Positions 36,974-46,591 are shown, counted from the stretch's first letter. The stretch is 64,000 nt of DNA from Siculibacillus lacustris (GCF_004328075.1 NZ_SJFN01000001.1:161700-225699); one strand, 5' to 3'. The notes: a model not told the origin generated them from the sequence alone. Translations and numbers: made by a program.

Positions 36974-39900
36974 TCACCGACCGTCGGCACCACCCGCGGA
37001 CGGCCGCAAGAGCGCGGCGAGCGCCCGCGCCAACGCCGGAAGCGTGTAGGGCTTGGCGAGGAGCGGGAATTCCTCCGCGGTATCGGTGCCGCCGAAGGCG
37101 CTCTCCTGGATGTAGCCCGAGGCGAGGAGAATGCGACAGGCCGGGTCGCGATCGCGCAGCCGGCGCGCCAATTCGAGCCCGGTCATCCCGCCCGGCATCA
37201 TGACGTCGGTGAGGACGACGTCGAACCAGGTGCCGGCTTCGACCAGGGAGATGGCCGCCCGCGCGTCGCGACAGGCGACCACCCGATAGCCGAGTTCGAT
37301 CAACCGCTGCCGCGTCACCTCGGCGACGTCCGGGTCGTCCTCGACCAGCAGCACCATCTCGCCGTCGCCCCGGACCAATCCGCAGTCGCCCTGCGCGTCG
37401 GCGGCCCCGTGCGACAGGGCACGGGGAAAATTGAGCTCGACGGTGGTGCCGACGCCCGGTTCGCTGCCGAGGGTGACGAACCCGCCCGACTGTCGGACGA
37501 AACCGTGCAGCGTGGCGAGGCCGAGCCCGGTGCCGCCGCCGGACGTCTTGGTGGTGAAGAACGGTTCGAAGGCGCGGGCGCGGACGTCGGGGGTCATGCC
37601 GATGCCGTCGTCGGCGACCGAGAGACGGACCCAATCCCCCGGTCGCAGATCCGCCGCCGGCGGGAGGTCCGCCGCGGCGAGGACGACGTTGCGCGTCGCG
37701 ATCCGGATGTGCCCGCCGCCGGGCATGGCGTCGCGGGCGTTGAACACGAGATTGAGAATGGCGTTCTCGATTTCCGAAGCGTCGACCCGGACCGGCCACA
37801 GCCCTGCGGTCAGATCGGACGTCACGGTGATGTCCGGTCCGATCGAGCGCAGCAGCAGGGCGATCAATCCGTCGACGCTGGCGTTGAGGTCGGCCGCGGC
37901 GGACGTCAGACGGCGCCGGCTGGCGAAGCCGGTCAGGCGGCGGTTGAGGTTGGCGCCGTTCTCCGTGGCGCGGAGCGCCTCTTCGATGTAGCGCGCTTCG
38001 GTCTCGCCGTGCGGACGCATCTCCAAGAGCTGCAGATTGCCCGAGATCACCGTCAGAAGATTGTTGAAGTCGTGAGCGATCCCGCCGGTCATCCGTCCCA
38101 GCGCCTCCAGTCGACGCGACGCCTCCAACTGGCGGATGGCATCCTCCGCGATGTGGCGCTCGGTCACGTCCTGGGCGGTGCCCCAGATCTCGGTCATCCG
38201 GTCCTCGGTCGTCCGGAGGCGGGCCGTCAGGGCGACCCATCCGGGCTTGCCGCCGGTCGACTTCACGCGCAGGACCCGGGTCCCGCCGCCCGAGCCGGCC
38301 TCGACCTCGGCGATGATCCGCTCGAACGACGCGTCGCCGTCGGCGAGGAACCGCCCGGCGACTTCGGCGATCGGAGCGACCTCGTCGGTCGCGAACAATT
38401 GTCGGCTGCGAGGATCGCAATAGACCAGCCCGCCGGCCACGTCGACCCACCACACCCCGAGGCCGGCGCCGTCCAGCGTCTGCCGCAGTTCCTCGTCGCG
38501 CTCCCGCAACCGGCGCTCGTTGCGGCGCCGCTCGGAGATGTCGCTCATGATCGTCACGGTGGCGGTGATGCGCCCTTCGGCGTCGCGGATCGGCGCGGCC
38601 GAAAACGCCACATCGATCGCCGAACCGTCGGCGCGGCGGCGGACGGTCTCGCCACGGATCGCCTCGCCGATCCGGACCCGCGCGAGGTAATAGTCCCCGT
38701 CGTCGGACTGGTCGGGGAACGAAAAGGTTGCGACCGGCCGGCCGATCGCCGCCTCGGGCGGGCAACCGAAGAGTTCGGCCGCGCCCGGATTCCAGGTTTC
38801 GACCTTGCCGTCGAGCGAGGCGGTGACGATCGCCACGGGGGCGAAGGTGACGACCGCGGCGAGATAGGCGTTGGCGCGTTCGGCGTCGAGGCGCGGCGTG
38901 ATGTCCTCCACGACGGCGACGACGTAACGGGCGTCCGCCTCGCCGACCGCCGAGGCGGTGAGGGCCACGTGGGCGAGCCGACCGTCGGCCCGCTGGATCT
39001 TGCGCTCGGACGACAGGGTCTCGACCTCGCCGTCGCGCATGCGGCGCAGGGAGGTGGCGACGCCGGCGCGCTCGTCGGGCGCGAAGAAATCGGCGATGGA
39101 GGCCGTGGCGAGATGGTCCGCGGAATAGCCCGACAGCGCGATGAAGGCGGGATTGGTCCGCAGCCAGCGCCCATCGAAGGTCACGTGGACGATGCCGACC
39201 CCGACCTTCTCGAAGGTGGTGCGATAGAGATCCTCGGCCGATTGGACGCGACGACGCTGCGCCAGTTCGACGAGCGCCGCTCGGACGCGTTGGCGCCGCC
39301 ACAGGAAGATCGTCAGGGCGATGCAGGCCGCGAAGGCCACGGCCAGCGAAGCCCCGGTCATGGTGGCCAGCCGACGCAGCCCACCGAGCGCTTCGTCCTC
39401 GTCGGCGGCGACGATGAGCGTCAGACCGGTGCCGGAAATCGGCGCGGTCGCCACCAGCGCGGGACGGTCACGAAAGGTCGGCGTCGCCTGCGGTTCCTCA
39501 CCCGGCTCGATCCTCAGGCCGAAGTCCGACGGCGCTCGGAGCCTATCGAGAGGCGCCGGCGGTCCGGTGTGATCGAACACCAGCAGGACCTCGGCGGCCG
39601 GCGTCTGGACCAGCACCGAGGCACCGATCCGTTGCTGTCGGCCCGCCGATGCGAGATAGGGAAGGAACTGGTCCTTGAGTCGCAGGTCCGAGACGACGAC
39701 GGCCGAGATGCGGTCTTGGTCGGGTCCCGGCTCGGCGACCGGCACCAGCTGCGTCATGTGCAGATCGCCATCCGGCCGCGGATGGGGATCGAGCCACACG
39801 ATCTCCCCGCGCCGCGCGCGCTCCAGCGCGGCCGTGAAGGTCGGATCGTCCCATCGCGCGGCGGCGTCGCCGCCCAACACCGCGCCTCGGGCATCCAACA

Positions 39901-40498
39901 GGGCGACGGCGGCGAAACCATAGTGCTCGCGCAGGCGCGTCAAATGGCGTTCGAGCCGGCGGCGGTCCGCGAGGTCGGCGCTCTCTCGCCGGTGCGCGAT
40001 CATCTCGCGGGTGGCGAGGTCCGTGGCGAAGAACAGAGCGCCGTCGCGGCGCGTCGCCAGCCAGGACGAGGCGGCGGTCGCCTCCAGAAAGGCGATCGTC
40101 TCGAGCCTGCCGGCGATCCGGCCGCGGGCCGCCAGCGTCTCGGCGCGGTAGACGACGTGCGCGATGAATGTGACGACGACCATCACCGCCAGAACGATGA
40201 TCAACGAGGCCCATGCTTTCGGACCCTGCACGGTCGGGGAAGGATCGCCGGCACCGGCGACACCCCGCAGGGCGAAGAACAACAAGGGCGCGGTGAGGCC
40301 GATGAAGAGAAGGCCCTTGTACGTCGCGAGCACGGTGACTTCCGCGACGTCGCTGAATTGCGACAACATGCGGTCGGAAAAGAAGATCCACGCGCTGGCA
40401 CCGGCGACATAGGCGAAAACGATCAGAATCACTCTGTGACGCTTCCAATCGAACTCGAAATTCGGAAACGTCTTCATCGACTTCGTCATGACGGCCAT
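36974..40498 (-). CDS. Hybrid sensor histidine kinase, membrane-bound, three PAS domains
   Basis: 1174 aa. Three N-terminal helices lie at about residues 23-41, 57-78 and 96-117. An extracytoplasmic region of about 270 residues and a fourth helix near 385-403 follow. Three PAS domains come next (about 420-535, 545-655, 665-780), then HisKA with the phosphorylated His near 809 in GGIAHDFNNLL, HATPase_c (N box NLVFNARDAM, DDGIGM, GGTGLGLA) and a receiver with the acceptor Asp near 1098 in VVLTDVMMPGG. The receiver at the C terminus and the HDFNN box resemble orphan hybrid kinases. It is 196 bases downstream of the CHASE2-GGDEF-EAL gene. No separate response regulator is nearby. Ligand unknown. 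Confidence 0.9.
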   Translation of the reverse strand: MAVMTKSMKTFPNFEFDWKRHRVILIVFAYVAGASAWIFFSDRMLSQFSDVAEVTVLATYKGLLFIGLTAPLLFFALRGVAGAGDPSPTVQGPKAWASLIIVLAVMVVVTFIAHVVYRAETLAARGRIAGRLETIAFLEATAASSWLATRRDGALFFATDLATREMIAHRRESADLADRRRLERHLTRLREHYGFAAVALLDARGAVLGGDAAARWDDPTFTAALERARRGEIVWLDPHPRPDGDLHMTQLVPVAEPGPDQDRISAVVVSDLRLKDQFLPYLASAGRQQRIGASVLVQTPAAEVLLVFDHTGPPAPLDRLRAPSDFGLRIEPGEEPQATPTFRDRPALVATAPISGTGLTLIVAADEDEALGGLRRLATMTGASLAVAFAACIALTIFLWRRQRVRAALVELAQRRRVQSAEDLYRTTFEKVGVGIVHVTFDGRWLRTNPAFIALSGYSADHLATASIADFFAPDERAGVATSLRRMRDGEVETLSSERKIQRADGRLAHVALTASAVGEADARYVVAVVEDITPRLDAERANAYLAAVVTFAPVAIVTASLDGKVETWNPGAAELFGCPPEAAIGRPVATFSFPDQSDDGDYYLARVRIGEAIRGETVRRRADGSAIDVAFSAAPIRDAEGRITATVTIMSDISERRRNERRLRERDEELRQTLDGAGLGVWWVDVAGGLVYCDPRSRQLFATDEVAPIAEVAGRFLADGDASFERIIAEVEAGSGGGTRVLRVKSTGGKPGWVALTARLRTTEDRMTEIWGTAQDVTERHIAEDAIRQLEASRRLEALGRMTGGIAHDFNNLLTVISGNLQLLEMRPHGETEARYIEEALRATENGANLNRRLTGFASRRRLTSAAADLNASVDGLIALLLRSIGPDITVTSDLTAGLWPVRVDASEIENAILNLVFNARDAMPGGGHIRIATRNVVLAAADLPPAADLRPGDWVRLSVADDGIGMTPDVRARAFEPFFTTKTSGGGTGLGLATLHGFVRQSGGFVTLGSEPGVGTTVELNFPRALSHGAADAQGDCGLVRGDGEMVLLVEDDPDVAEVTRQRLIELGYRVVACRDARAAISLVEAGTWFDVVLTDVMMPGGMTGLELARRLRDRDPACRILLASGYIQESAFGGTDTAEEFPLLAKPYTLPALARALAALLRPSAGGADGR

Positions 40499-40694
40499 TT
40501 CGTCGCTCTCGGCGCTTCGGAGCGTACATTTTCGCCGTTCGGCGGTCGATCGATTTTCCCGAATCGCGACCATGGTATCGGGACCGGCGACGCGCCGGCG
40601 GTCGTCGGGCGCCCGTCGGCGACCCGTATCGGGAGGGCGCGCAGCGCCGCTGCATCGCTTCGGTGGTGCGATCGATGACCTTCGGAGCGGGGGC

Positions 40695-43433
40695 TCAGGC
40701 GACGGCCGCCGCGGGCTCGGGGCGCATCAGGGCGGCGATCGCCGGCGCCGCGACGCCGCGCGAGAACAGGAAGCCCTGACCCTGGCGGCAGCCGAGATCG
40801 GTCAGGACCCGGGCCTGGACCTCGGTCTCGATGCCCTCGGCGATGGTCTCGGCGCCGAGCCCCTCGGCGAGCGCCATCACCGATCGCAGCACCGCCATCG
40901 AGGTCTCGTCGGCGGGCACGTCGGTGACGAAGGCGCGATCGATCTTGATCTTGGAGATCGGGAAGCGGGTCAGGTGGCTCAGCGACGAATAGCCGGTGCC
41001 GAAATCGTCGAGAGCGAAGGTGATGCCGCGCCCGGTCAGGGTGTCGAACGAGGCGCGCAGCGTGTCGCCGTCGTGGACGAAGGCCGATTCGGTCATCTCG
41101 AGCTGGAGGCGGGTCGGAGCGAGACCGGACACCGCCAGCGCGCGCTCGACGATCGCCACCAGATCCCCGGTCTGGAACTGGATCGGCGAGACGTTGACGG
41201 CGACGGTGATCGGCCGCGGCCAGGTCATGGCGTCGCGGCAGGCGCGCTCCAGGACGAAGGCGCCGAGGCGATGGATCATGCCGGTCTCTTCGGCCACCGC
41301 GACGAACAGGGCCGGCGAGATCGGCCCTTCGGTCGGATGGGTCCAGCGCACCAACGCCTCGACGCCGATCAGTTGCCGCGTCGCCAGCGACACCTGCGGT
41401 TGATAGACGACCTCGAAGGCCCCGGCGTCGAGGGCGGCGGCGAAACCGAATTCGATCGCCAGACGCTTGCGCCGCAACGTGTCCATCGCCGCGTCGAAAC
41501 AGGCGATCGATCCGGCGCCGCTGCGTTTGGCGTCGCGCAGCGCGCTCTCGGCGCGGCTCAGGCGCGCCGTCGCCGGCAATGCGGGATCGATCGCCGCAAC
41601 CCCGGCACTCGCCGACAGCACCAGACGATGGTCGGCGATCGCCATCGGCCGGGCGATCTCCAGGGTCAGCCGGCGGGCGAGCTCGGACCCGGCGGCGGCA
41701 TCGCCGGGGACGACCACCGCGAATTCGTCGGCGCCGAGCCGGGCGACGAAGCCGTCGGCCCCGACCGTGGCGACGAGACGGCCGGCGACCTCGTTCAGGA
41801 CGCGGTCGCCGATCCCGTGACCGAGGCGTTCGTTGATCTTGCGGAAGCGGTCGAGGCCGAGCAGGACCAGAGCCCCACCGGCGCCGGCCTCCGGGCGCGC
41901 CAGCCGGGCCTCGACGGCGTTGCGGTTCGGCAGTCCGGTCGCCTGATCTTCGAGCGCCAGTTGGCGAATGCGCGCGTAGGCCTGTTCGCGTTCGGTGACG
42001 TCGCGCAGCGTGACGCAGACGAAGGTCGCCGGCGTGCCGAGGCCAGCCCGATCGGTGGCGCGGCGCACGTCGAAGGCCGAGATGCCGGCATCGACGATGC
42101 GACGATCGCCGGCCCGCTCGACCGTGAGCTGGGTCTCGGTACGGGCGTGGCGATCGGCGGTGCCGCCGAGGACGGCGCCGACCGCGTCGGCGAGGCTCGG
42201 CGGCAATTGCCCGACGGTGCCGTCGACGGCGAGGCCGAGAAGGGCGACGGCGCGATGATTGATCCGCCGGATGCGCCCGCCGTCGTCGAACACCAGAACG
42301 GCGTCGAAACCTTCGTCGACCAGCCGATCGATCATCGCCTCGCCGTTGCGCACCTCGAGGCTGCGCACCCACAACAGCAGGCGGCGGAGGCCGAATTCGC
42401 GTTGGATCGCCGAGACCGCGACGACCGCGATCAGCAGATGCGCCCCGGCGGTGGCGAGCATCACATGGAGCCCTTGCGCCAGGGCGAAGGCGCCGACCTC
42501 GAGCCCCAGATCGAGCCCGAGCAGCAGCGCCAACGATCCGGCGAGGCGGCGCCGCGGCACGACGGCGAAGGCGAGGAGCGCGGCAATCGCGATCTCCAGC
42601 GCCGGCGGCGGCGTCAGGGCCGTGAGCTCGCGACCCTGCAGCAGGGTTTCGGTGGCCAGCGCCAGGATGGTCGAGCCGAAGACGATGCCGCCGCCGGGGG
42701 CGGGGAAGAAATCGTGGAGTTCGATCGCCGTGGCGGCGACGATCAGCGTCTTGCCGGCGATCGCCGCGGGGGCGACCCGCCCCTCCAGGAGATCGACGTA
42801 GGAGATGCGGGGAAAGCGGGTGCGATCGATGGTGTAGTCGATGCCGAAGGTGCCGGCGGCGGTGCGGCCGGCGAGCAGGGCCGGCAGGGAGGTCACGGTC
42901 TCCGCACCGATGCGCATCGTGTAGGGAAAGCGGCGGACCGCCCCGTCGGGATCGGTCGGCGCGTTGACCGCCACCGGCCAGGCATGGTCGAGCAGGGCGG
43001 CGATCGGCAGCGACGCCTGGAGGTCGCCGGTGCCGGCGCTGGCCGGTTGGGTGAAGGCGGCGAGCAGGGTCTCGACCGGGGTCGCGGCGAGCGCCGCCGC
43101 GAAGGCCGCGTCGTCGGCGGGATCGGCGGCGCGACTGGAGAAATCGACGTCGAAGGCGATCCGCCGCGCCCCGAGGCGGGCGGCGGCCTCGACCAGGGCC
43201 CCGTGCAACCGACGCGGCCAGGGCCAGACTCCGATCGACGACAGGCTGCGGGCATCGATGTCGACGAGGACGACATCGCCGACGACCTCGTGCAGCGCCA
43301 CGCTCGACCGCCGATCGGCGAGGGCGCGGTCGAACGACGCGAGGAGACCGAAACGCTCGGCGGTCGGCACGGTCGCGATCAGAGCCAGAGCGAGGATCGC
43401 CGATCTCGCCCAACGCCGCCGGAGATTTTCCAT
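40695..43433 (-). CDS. CHASE2-PAS-GGDEF-EAL cyclic-di-GMP protein
   Basis: 912 aa. An N-terminal helix, a periplasmic CHASE2 sensor (about 30-270, with DVVLVDIDARSLSSIGVWPWPRRLHGALV), three helices (about 278-343), a PAS-like region (365-480), then GGDEF (490-650) and EAL (655-905). The GGDEF motif reads G-A-D-E-F at 567-571, so the cyclase may be weakened or regulatory. The EAL domain keeps EAL at 692-694, N747 in NVSP, E779, DDFGTGYSS at 809-817 and the late EGIET. Phosphodiesterase activity is likely. It is 45 bases downstream of the FecR-domain gene, a recurrent partnership for CHASE2 receptors. Confidence 0.92.
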   Translation of the reverse strand: MENLRRRWARSAILALALIATVPTAERFGLLASFDRALADRRSSVALHEVVGDVVLVDIDARSLSSIGVWPWPRRLHGALVEAAARLGARRIAFDVDFSSRAADPADDAAFAAALAATPVETLLAAFTQPASAGTGDLQASLPIAALLDHAWPVAVNAPTDPDGAVRRFPYTMRIGAETVTSLPALLAGRTAAGTFGIDYTIDRTRFPRISYVDLLEGRVAPAAIAGKTLIVAATAIELHDFFPAPGGGIVFGSTILALATETLLQGRELTALTPPPALEIAIAALLAFAVVPRRRLAGSLALLLGLDLGLEVGAFALAQGLHVMLATAGAHLLIAVVAVSAIQREFGLRRLLLWVRSLEVRNGEAMIDRLVDEGFDAVLVFDDGGRIRRINHRAVALLGLAVDGTVGQLPPSLADAVGAVLGGTADRHARTETQLTVERAGDRRIVDAGISAFDVRRATDRAGLGTPATFVCVTLRDVTEREQAYARIRQLALEDQATGLPNRNAVEARLARPEAGAGGALVLLGLDRFRKINERLGHGIGDRVLNEVAGRLVATVGADGFVARLGADEFAVVVPGDAAAGSELARRLTLEIARPMAIADHRLVLSASAGVAAIDPALPATARLSRAESALRDAKRSGAGSIACFDAAMDTLRRKRLAIEFGFAAALDAGAFEVVYQPQVSLATRQLIGVEALVRWTHPTEGPISPALFVAVAEETGMIHRLGAFVLERACRDAMTWPRPITVAVNVSPIQFQTGDLVAIVERALAVSGLAPTRLQLEMTESAFVHDGDTLRASFDTLTGRGITFALDDFGTGYSSLSHLTRFPISKIKIDRAFVTDVPADETSMAVLRSVMALAEGLGAETIAEGIETEVQARVLTDLGCRQGQGFLFSRGVAAPAIAALMRPEPAAAVA

Positions 43434-43478
43434 GCACGGTTCCCCCCGGGGTTCGACGGTCGGCGGACAGTCCGGAGA

Positions 43479-44483
43479 TCAGCTCCGACCGTTCCCGTTG
43501 CCGTTCCCCTTGTTGCCGTTACCGTTCCCACCCCCATTCCCGTTGCCGTTGCCGTTGTTCCCGTTGCCGTTCCCGCCCCCGTTCCCGTTGTTGCCGTTCC
43601 CGTTGCCGCCGCCGTTCCCGTTACCGTTGCCGTTGTTGCCGTTACCGTTCCCGCCGCCGTTCCCGTTGTTGCCGTTGCCGCCGCCGTTTCCGTTGTTGCC
43701 GTTGCCGTTATTGCCGTTTCCGTTCCCGTTCCCTTCGCCGGACGTGCCGCTGTTCTTCGCTGAATTTCCGGTTCCTTCCGAAGACGAGGAGCCCCCGGAA
43801 CTCGCCGTGCTCCCCTTGGCTTCGGCGGCGGCGGCCGCGGCGACTTCGGCGCGGAAGGCGGTGAGATCGACGGCGGCGGGCGCGACGCTCGGGACGCCGG
43901 GGGGGCCCGGTCGGATCGTCGGCGGCCGCGGCCCGATCGCCTGGAGGCCGCGGATCTGCAGCCCGGCGGTGACACCCTGGCCCGGCGCGACGTCGGCGTT
44001 CGCTCCGGTCTTGTATTCGCGGACCCCGACCAGCCCTCGACCGACGGCCACCGCAGTGGTGCGACGATCGGCGGCGACGCTGAACTGCGTCCCCTTGACG
44101 ACCACCGCCACATAAGGCGTCTCGACCGTGAAGTGCGGCGCGTCGCGGTGCTCGACGTCGTAGTCGATCTTGCCGCTCTGCTGCAGGACGATCGTCTCTT
44201 CGCCGGCGAGGAACGACCGACGGGCGCCGATGCGGGTGGTCGAGCCGGGTTGAACGGTGATGACGGTGCCGCCGGCGACGAGGCGCACGCGGCTGCCCGC
44301 GCCGGTCGCGACCGTGTAGCCCTCGGGCACGATCGTGCCCGCCGACACCCGCACCGGCTGGAGCCCGGGCGCCACCATCCAGACTTCGCCCGACAGGCGT
44401 TCGGCGAGCCAATCGGCGGCAACCGTCGGACTCGTGACCATCGTCGCCGCGAGGAGAGCACCGAGACCGAGGCGGGAAAGCAT
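43479..44483 (-). CDS. Secreted FecR-domain protein with Gly-Asn repeat tail
   Basis: 334 aa. A Sec signal peptide (LSRLGLGALLAATMVTSPTVAA) is followed by a FecR domain (about residues 30-150, with GYTVATGAGSRVRLVAGGTVITVQPGSTTRIG and FTVETPYVAVVVKGTQFSVA), a proline-rich linker, an Ala-rich segment and an 82-residue tail of Gly and Asn only (one Lys). The ATG at 44483 is used; a GTG three codons earlier is possible. FecR domains with CHASE2 receptors form periplasmic sensing pairs. The tail is disordered and coded by repetitive DNA, so its length may vary between strains. Confidence 0.85.
   Translation of the reverse strand: MLSRLGLGALLAATMVTSPTVAADWLAERLSGEVWMVAPGLQPVRVSAGTIVPEGYTVATGAGSRVRLVAGGTVITVQPGSTTRIGARRSFLAGEETIVLQQSGKIDYDVEHRDAPHFTVETPYVAVVVKGTQFSVAADRRTTAVAVGRGLVGVREYKTGANADVAPGQGVTAGLQIRGLQAIGPRPPTIRPGPPGVPSVAPAAVDLTAFRAEVAAAAAAEAKGSTASSGGSSSSEGTGNSAKNSGTSGEGNGNGNGNNGNGNNGNGGGNGNNGNGGGNGNGNNGNGNGNGGGNGNGNNGNGGGNGNGNNGNGNGNGGGNGNGNKGNGNGNGRS
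43488..43733 (-). repeat. Low-complexity Gly-Asn-coding tandem repeat
   Basis: About 246 bases built from CCGTTG, CCGTTC and CCGCCG hexamers (plus-strand view), encoding GNGNN/GGGN blocks of the FecR protein tail in frame. Larger units of about 45-50 bases recur imperfectly. There are no spacers or conserved direct repeats of CRISPR type. Slippage here would change tail length, and only a non-multiple-of-three change would break it. Confidence 0.85.
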
Positions 44484-44670
44484 GATCTTCACCCAATGCA
44501 CGAGGATCCCTCTGGTCTCCCACAGGGAACTTAAGGGCCGATGAAGAGCCGGAGCCGAAATCATCGCATCGAATACTTCGGATCGGCGGTTCGACCGAGG
44601 TCGAGGGCCGGCACGGATTCACCGCGCGCCCGTCGAAATTGTCTCACTATGTGAACAACCATCTATCTAT

Positions 44671-44699
44671 TTGACACGATTCCGATCCGCTCCTAGCAT
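44671..44699 (+). promoter_or_regulatory. Sigma70-type promoter of the IclR-dgoK-dgoA operon
   Basis: TTGACA (44671-44676) is a perfect -35 box. After 17 bases comes TAGCAT (44694-44699). Transcription would start near 44706, 30 bases before the GTG start of the IclR gene. The AT-rich stretch just upstream (44637-44670) could hold the operator. Confidence 0.65.
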
Positions 44700-44735
44700 C
44701 GCGGGCAGGCGTCGGATCACGCCTGGGGAAACGCC

Positions 44736-45566
44736 GTGAGCGAGCGAAGAGCCGAAGTCGCGACCGCGCCCTCCGGCGTGCCGCGCGGACGCAAGGACCC
44801 GCCGAAACCCGCAGGGACGCAGACGCTGATGCGCGGTCTGGCGCTGCTGGAGTTCGTCGCCGAAGGCGTCACCGATCTCCGCGGGATCGTCGAACGCCTG
44901 GGCACCCGGCGCTCGACCACCCACCGGATGCTCGGCACCCTGGTGGCCGAAGGCTATCTCCATCACCTGCCCTACAAGGGCTATACGCTCGGGCCCAAGC
45001 TGATCCGACTCGGGGCGCGGGCGATCGAACAGCGCCCGATCGTGGCGATCGCCCGGCCGCGCCTCGAGGCGCTGGCGCAGGAGACCGGCGACACCGTCCA
45101 TCTCGGCGTCGCCGACGGGCCGGAAGTGTTCTATCTCGACAAGATCTCCGGCACCCGCGGCCTCGAGATGCGCTCGCGCATCGGCCAGCGCATGCCGCTG
45201 GCCCTGACCGGGGTCGGGAAGGCGCTTATGTTCGGCGTGGCGCCGGCCGCCTGGCGCGGGCTCTACGACGACGCCCTCGACCGGCTGGCCCGCGCTTCGC
45301 GCGCGGCGCGGCCGATCGCTTGGGACCCCTACCGCGACCGCCTCGCGGCGGCGCTGTCCCGCGGTTGGGTCTACGACTTCGAAGAAAACGAGATCGGCAT
45401 CCGCTGCGTCGCGGCGCCGATCCGCGACGTCACCGGCGGCGTGGTGGCGGCGATCAGCGTCGCCGGCGCCGTCTCGCACCTGTCGGAAGAGCGCATGACC
45501 GAACTCGGGCCGATCGTCCGCGATCGCGCCGCGGCGATCTCCGGCGACCTGGGATGGACTCCATGA
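44736..45566 (+). CDS. IclR-family regulator of sugar-acid catabolism
   Basis: 276 aa. The winged helix (TLMRGLALLEFVAEGVTDLRGIVERLGTRRSTTHRMLGTLVAEGYL) is followed by the IclR effector domain (ARPRLEALAQETGDTVHLGVADG, RIGQRMPLALTGVGKALMFG, IRCVAAPIRDVTGGVVAAISVAG). A GTG start at 44736 has GGGGAA upstream. It is the first gene of an operon with dgoK and dgoA, overlapping dgoK by four bases. It probably represses them and itself, with a 2-keto-3-deoxy sugar acid as inducer. Confidence 0.92.
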   Translation: MSERRAEVATAPSGVPRGRKDPPKPAGTQTLMRGLALLEFVAEGVTDLRGIVERLGTRRSTTHRMLGTLVAEGYLHHLPYKGYTLGPKLIRLGARAIEQRPIVAIARPRLEALAQETGDTVHLGVADGPEVFYLDKISGTRGLEMRSRIGQRMPLALTGVGKALMFGVAPAAWRGLYDDALDRLARASRAARPIAWDPYRDRLAAALSRGWVYDFEENEIGIRCVAAPIRDVTGGVVAAISVAGAVSHLSEERMTELGPIVRDRAAAISGDLGWTP

Positions 45567-46591
45567 CCACAGCACCGGCCTTCCCCCCGCCCGATCGCGC
45601 CGCGACGGCACTGGTGGCGCTCGACTGGGGCACTTCGTCGCTGCGCGCCTTCGCGATGAGCGCCGACGGTCGGGTGCTCGAGCAACGCGACAGCGCCCAC
45701 GGCATTCTGAATCTGCCGGCACCCGGCGGCATCGCCGGCTTCGAACGGGCCTTCGCCGAGGCCTGCGGTGACTGGTTGGCGCGCCGGCCCGGGCTGCCGG
45801 TGGTGGCCGGCGGCATGGTCGGCAGCGCCCAGGGGTGGAAGGAGGCGCCCTACGTCGCCACCCCCGCCGACACCGCGACGCTGGCGACCCGGGCGGCCGC
45901 GGTGACCACCGCCGAGGGCGTGCGGATCCTGATCGCCCCCGGCGTGCTGCACGATCCCGCCGACGGCGTGCCCGACGTGATGCGCGGCGAAGAGATCCAG
46001 ATCGCCGGAGCGTTGGTGCGGGCGCCACGGGCGCTGCGCCGCTCGCGGTTGGTGCTGCCCGGCACCCACTCCAAATGGGTCGAGGTGGTCGACGGCCGCA
46101 TCGTGCGCTTCGCCACCTTCATGACCGGCGAACTCTTCGCGATCCTGCGGCGCCATTCGATCCTCGGCCGTCTGATGCCGGAGGCGGCGGCGCCGGAGCC
46201 GGACGCGGCCGCGGCGGCCTTCGCGGCGGGACTGCGCGCGGCGGACGGCCGGGTGCTCGCCCATGATCTCTTCGCGGTGCGCACCCTCGGCCTGATGCGC
46301 AGGCTTTCGGGCGACGTGCTCGAGGATTATCTCTCGGGCTTGCTGATCGGCCACGAACTGGCCGGCGCCCGGGCGTTGGGGGCGGCGGAACCGGACGTGC
46401 CGGTGGTGTTGATCGGCGAGGGGCGGCTCAGTCGGCGCTACGCCGAGGCGCTGCGTCTCACCGGAATCCCGGTCACCGCCGAACTCGGCAATACCGCCCC
46501 GGACGGGCTGTTCCGCTTCGCGGTGGCGGCCGGTCTGGTGGACGAACCGCAGGGGCGGCAACAGGAGACGATCGATGTCCGACCGGCGTGA
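45563..46591 (+). CDS. dgoK: 2-dehydro-3-deoxygalactonokinase
   Basis: 342 aa kinase of the DgoK family. It phosphorylates 2-keto-3-deoxygalactonate at O-6. The N terminus ALDWGTSSLRAFAM is the phosphate-binding loop. PVVAGGMVGSAQGWKEAPY, LVLPGTHSKWVEVVDGRI and FATFMTGELFAILRRHSIL are hallmark segments. The ATG at 45563 overlaps the IclR stop (ATGA), and the 3' end overlaps dgoA by 17 bases. There is no galactonate dehydratase in the window, so the keto-acid must come from elsewhere or from another pathway. Confidence 0.95.
   Translation: MTTAPAFPPPDRAATALVALDWGTSSLRAFAMSADGRVLEQRDSAHGILNLPAPGGIAGFERAFAEACGDWLARRPGLPVVAGGMVGSAQGWKEAPYVATPADTATLATRAAAVTTAEGVRILIAPGVLHDPADGVPDVMRGEEIQIAGALVRAPRALRRSRLVLPGTHSKWVEVVDGRIVRFATFMTGELFAILRRHSILGRLMPEAAAPEPDAAAAAFAAGLRAADGRVLAHDLFAVRTLGLMRRLSGDVLEDYLSGLLIGHELAGARALGAAEPDVPVVLIGEGRLSRRYAEALRLTGIPVTAELGNTAPDGLFRFAVAAGLVDEPQGRQQETIDVRPA

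Noticed and set aside
37409-40678. Plus-strand open frame of about 1090 codons opposite the hybrid kinase
   Set aside because: Antisense shadow; no domain pattern, no ribosome site, and the minus-strand kinase has all catalytic motifs.
43488-43733. Possible CRISPR-like array
   Set aside because: Repeats are six-base-based, have no spacers of even length and translate in frame as a Gly-Asn tail.
40488-43763. Very long plus-strand open frame (about 1090 codons) opposite the CHASE2-GGDEF-EAL gene
   Set aside because: It is the antisense shadow of a gene with clear domains; composition is Arg/Gly/Asp-rich without motifs, as is usual in GC-rich DNA.
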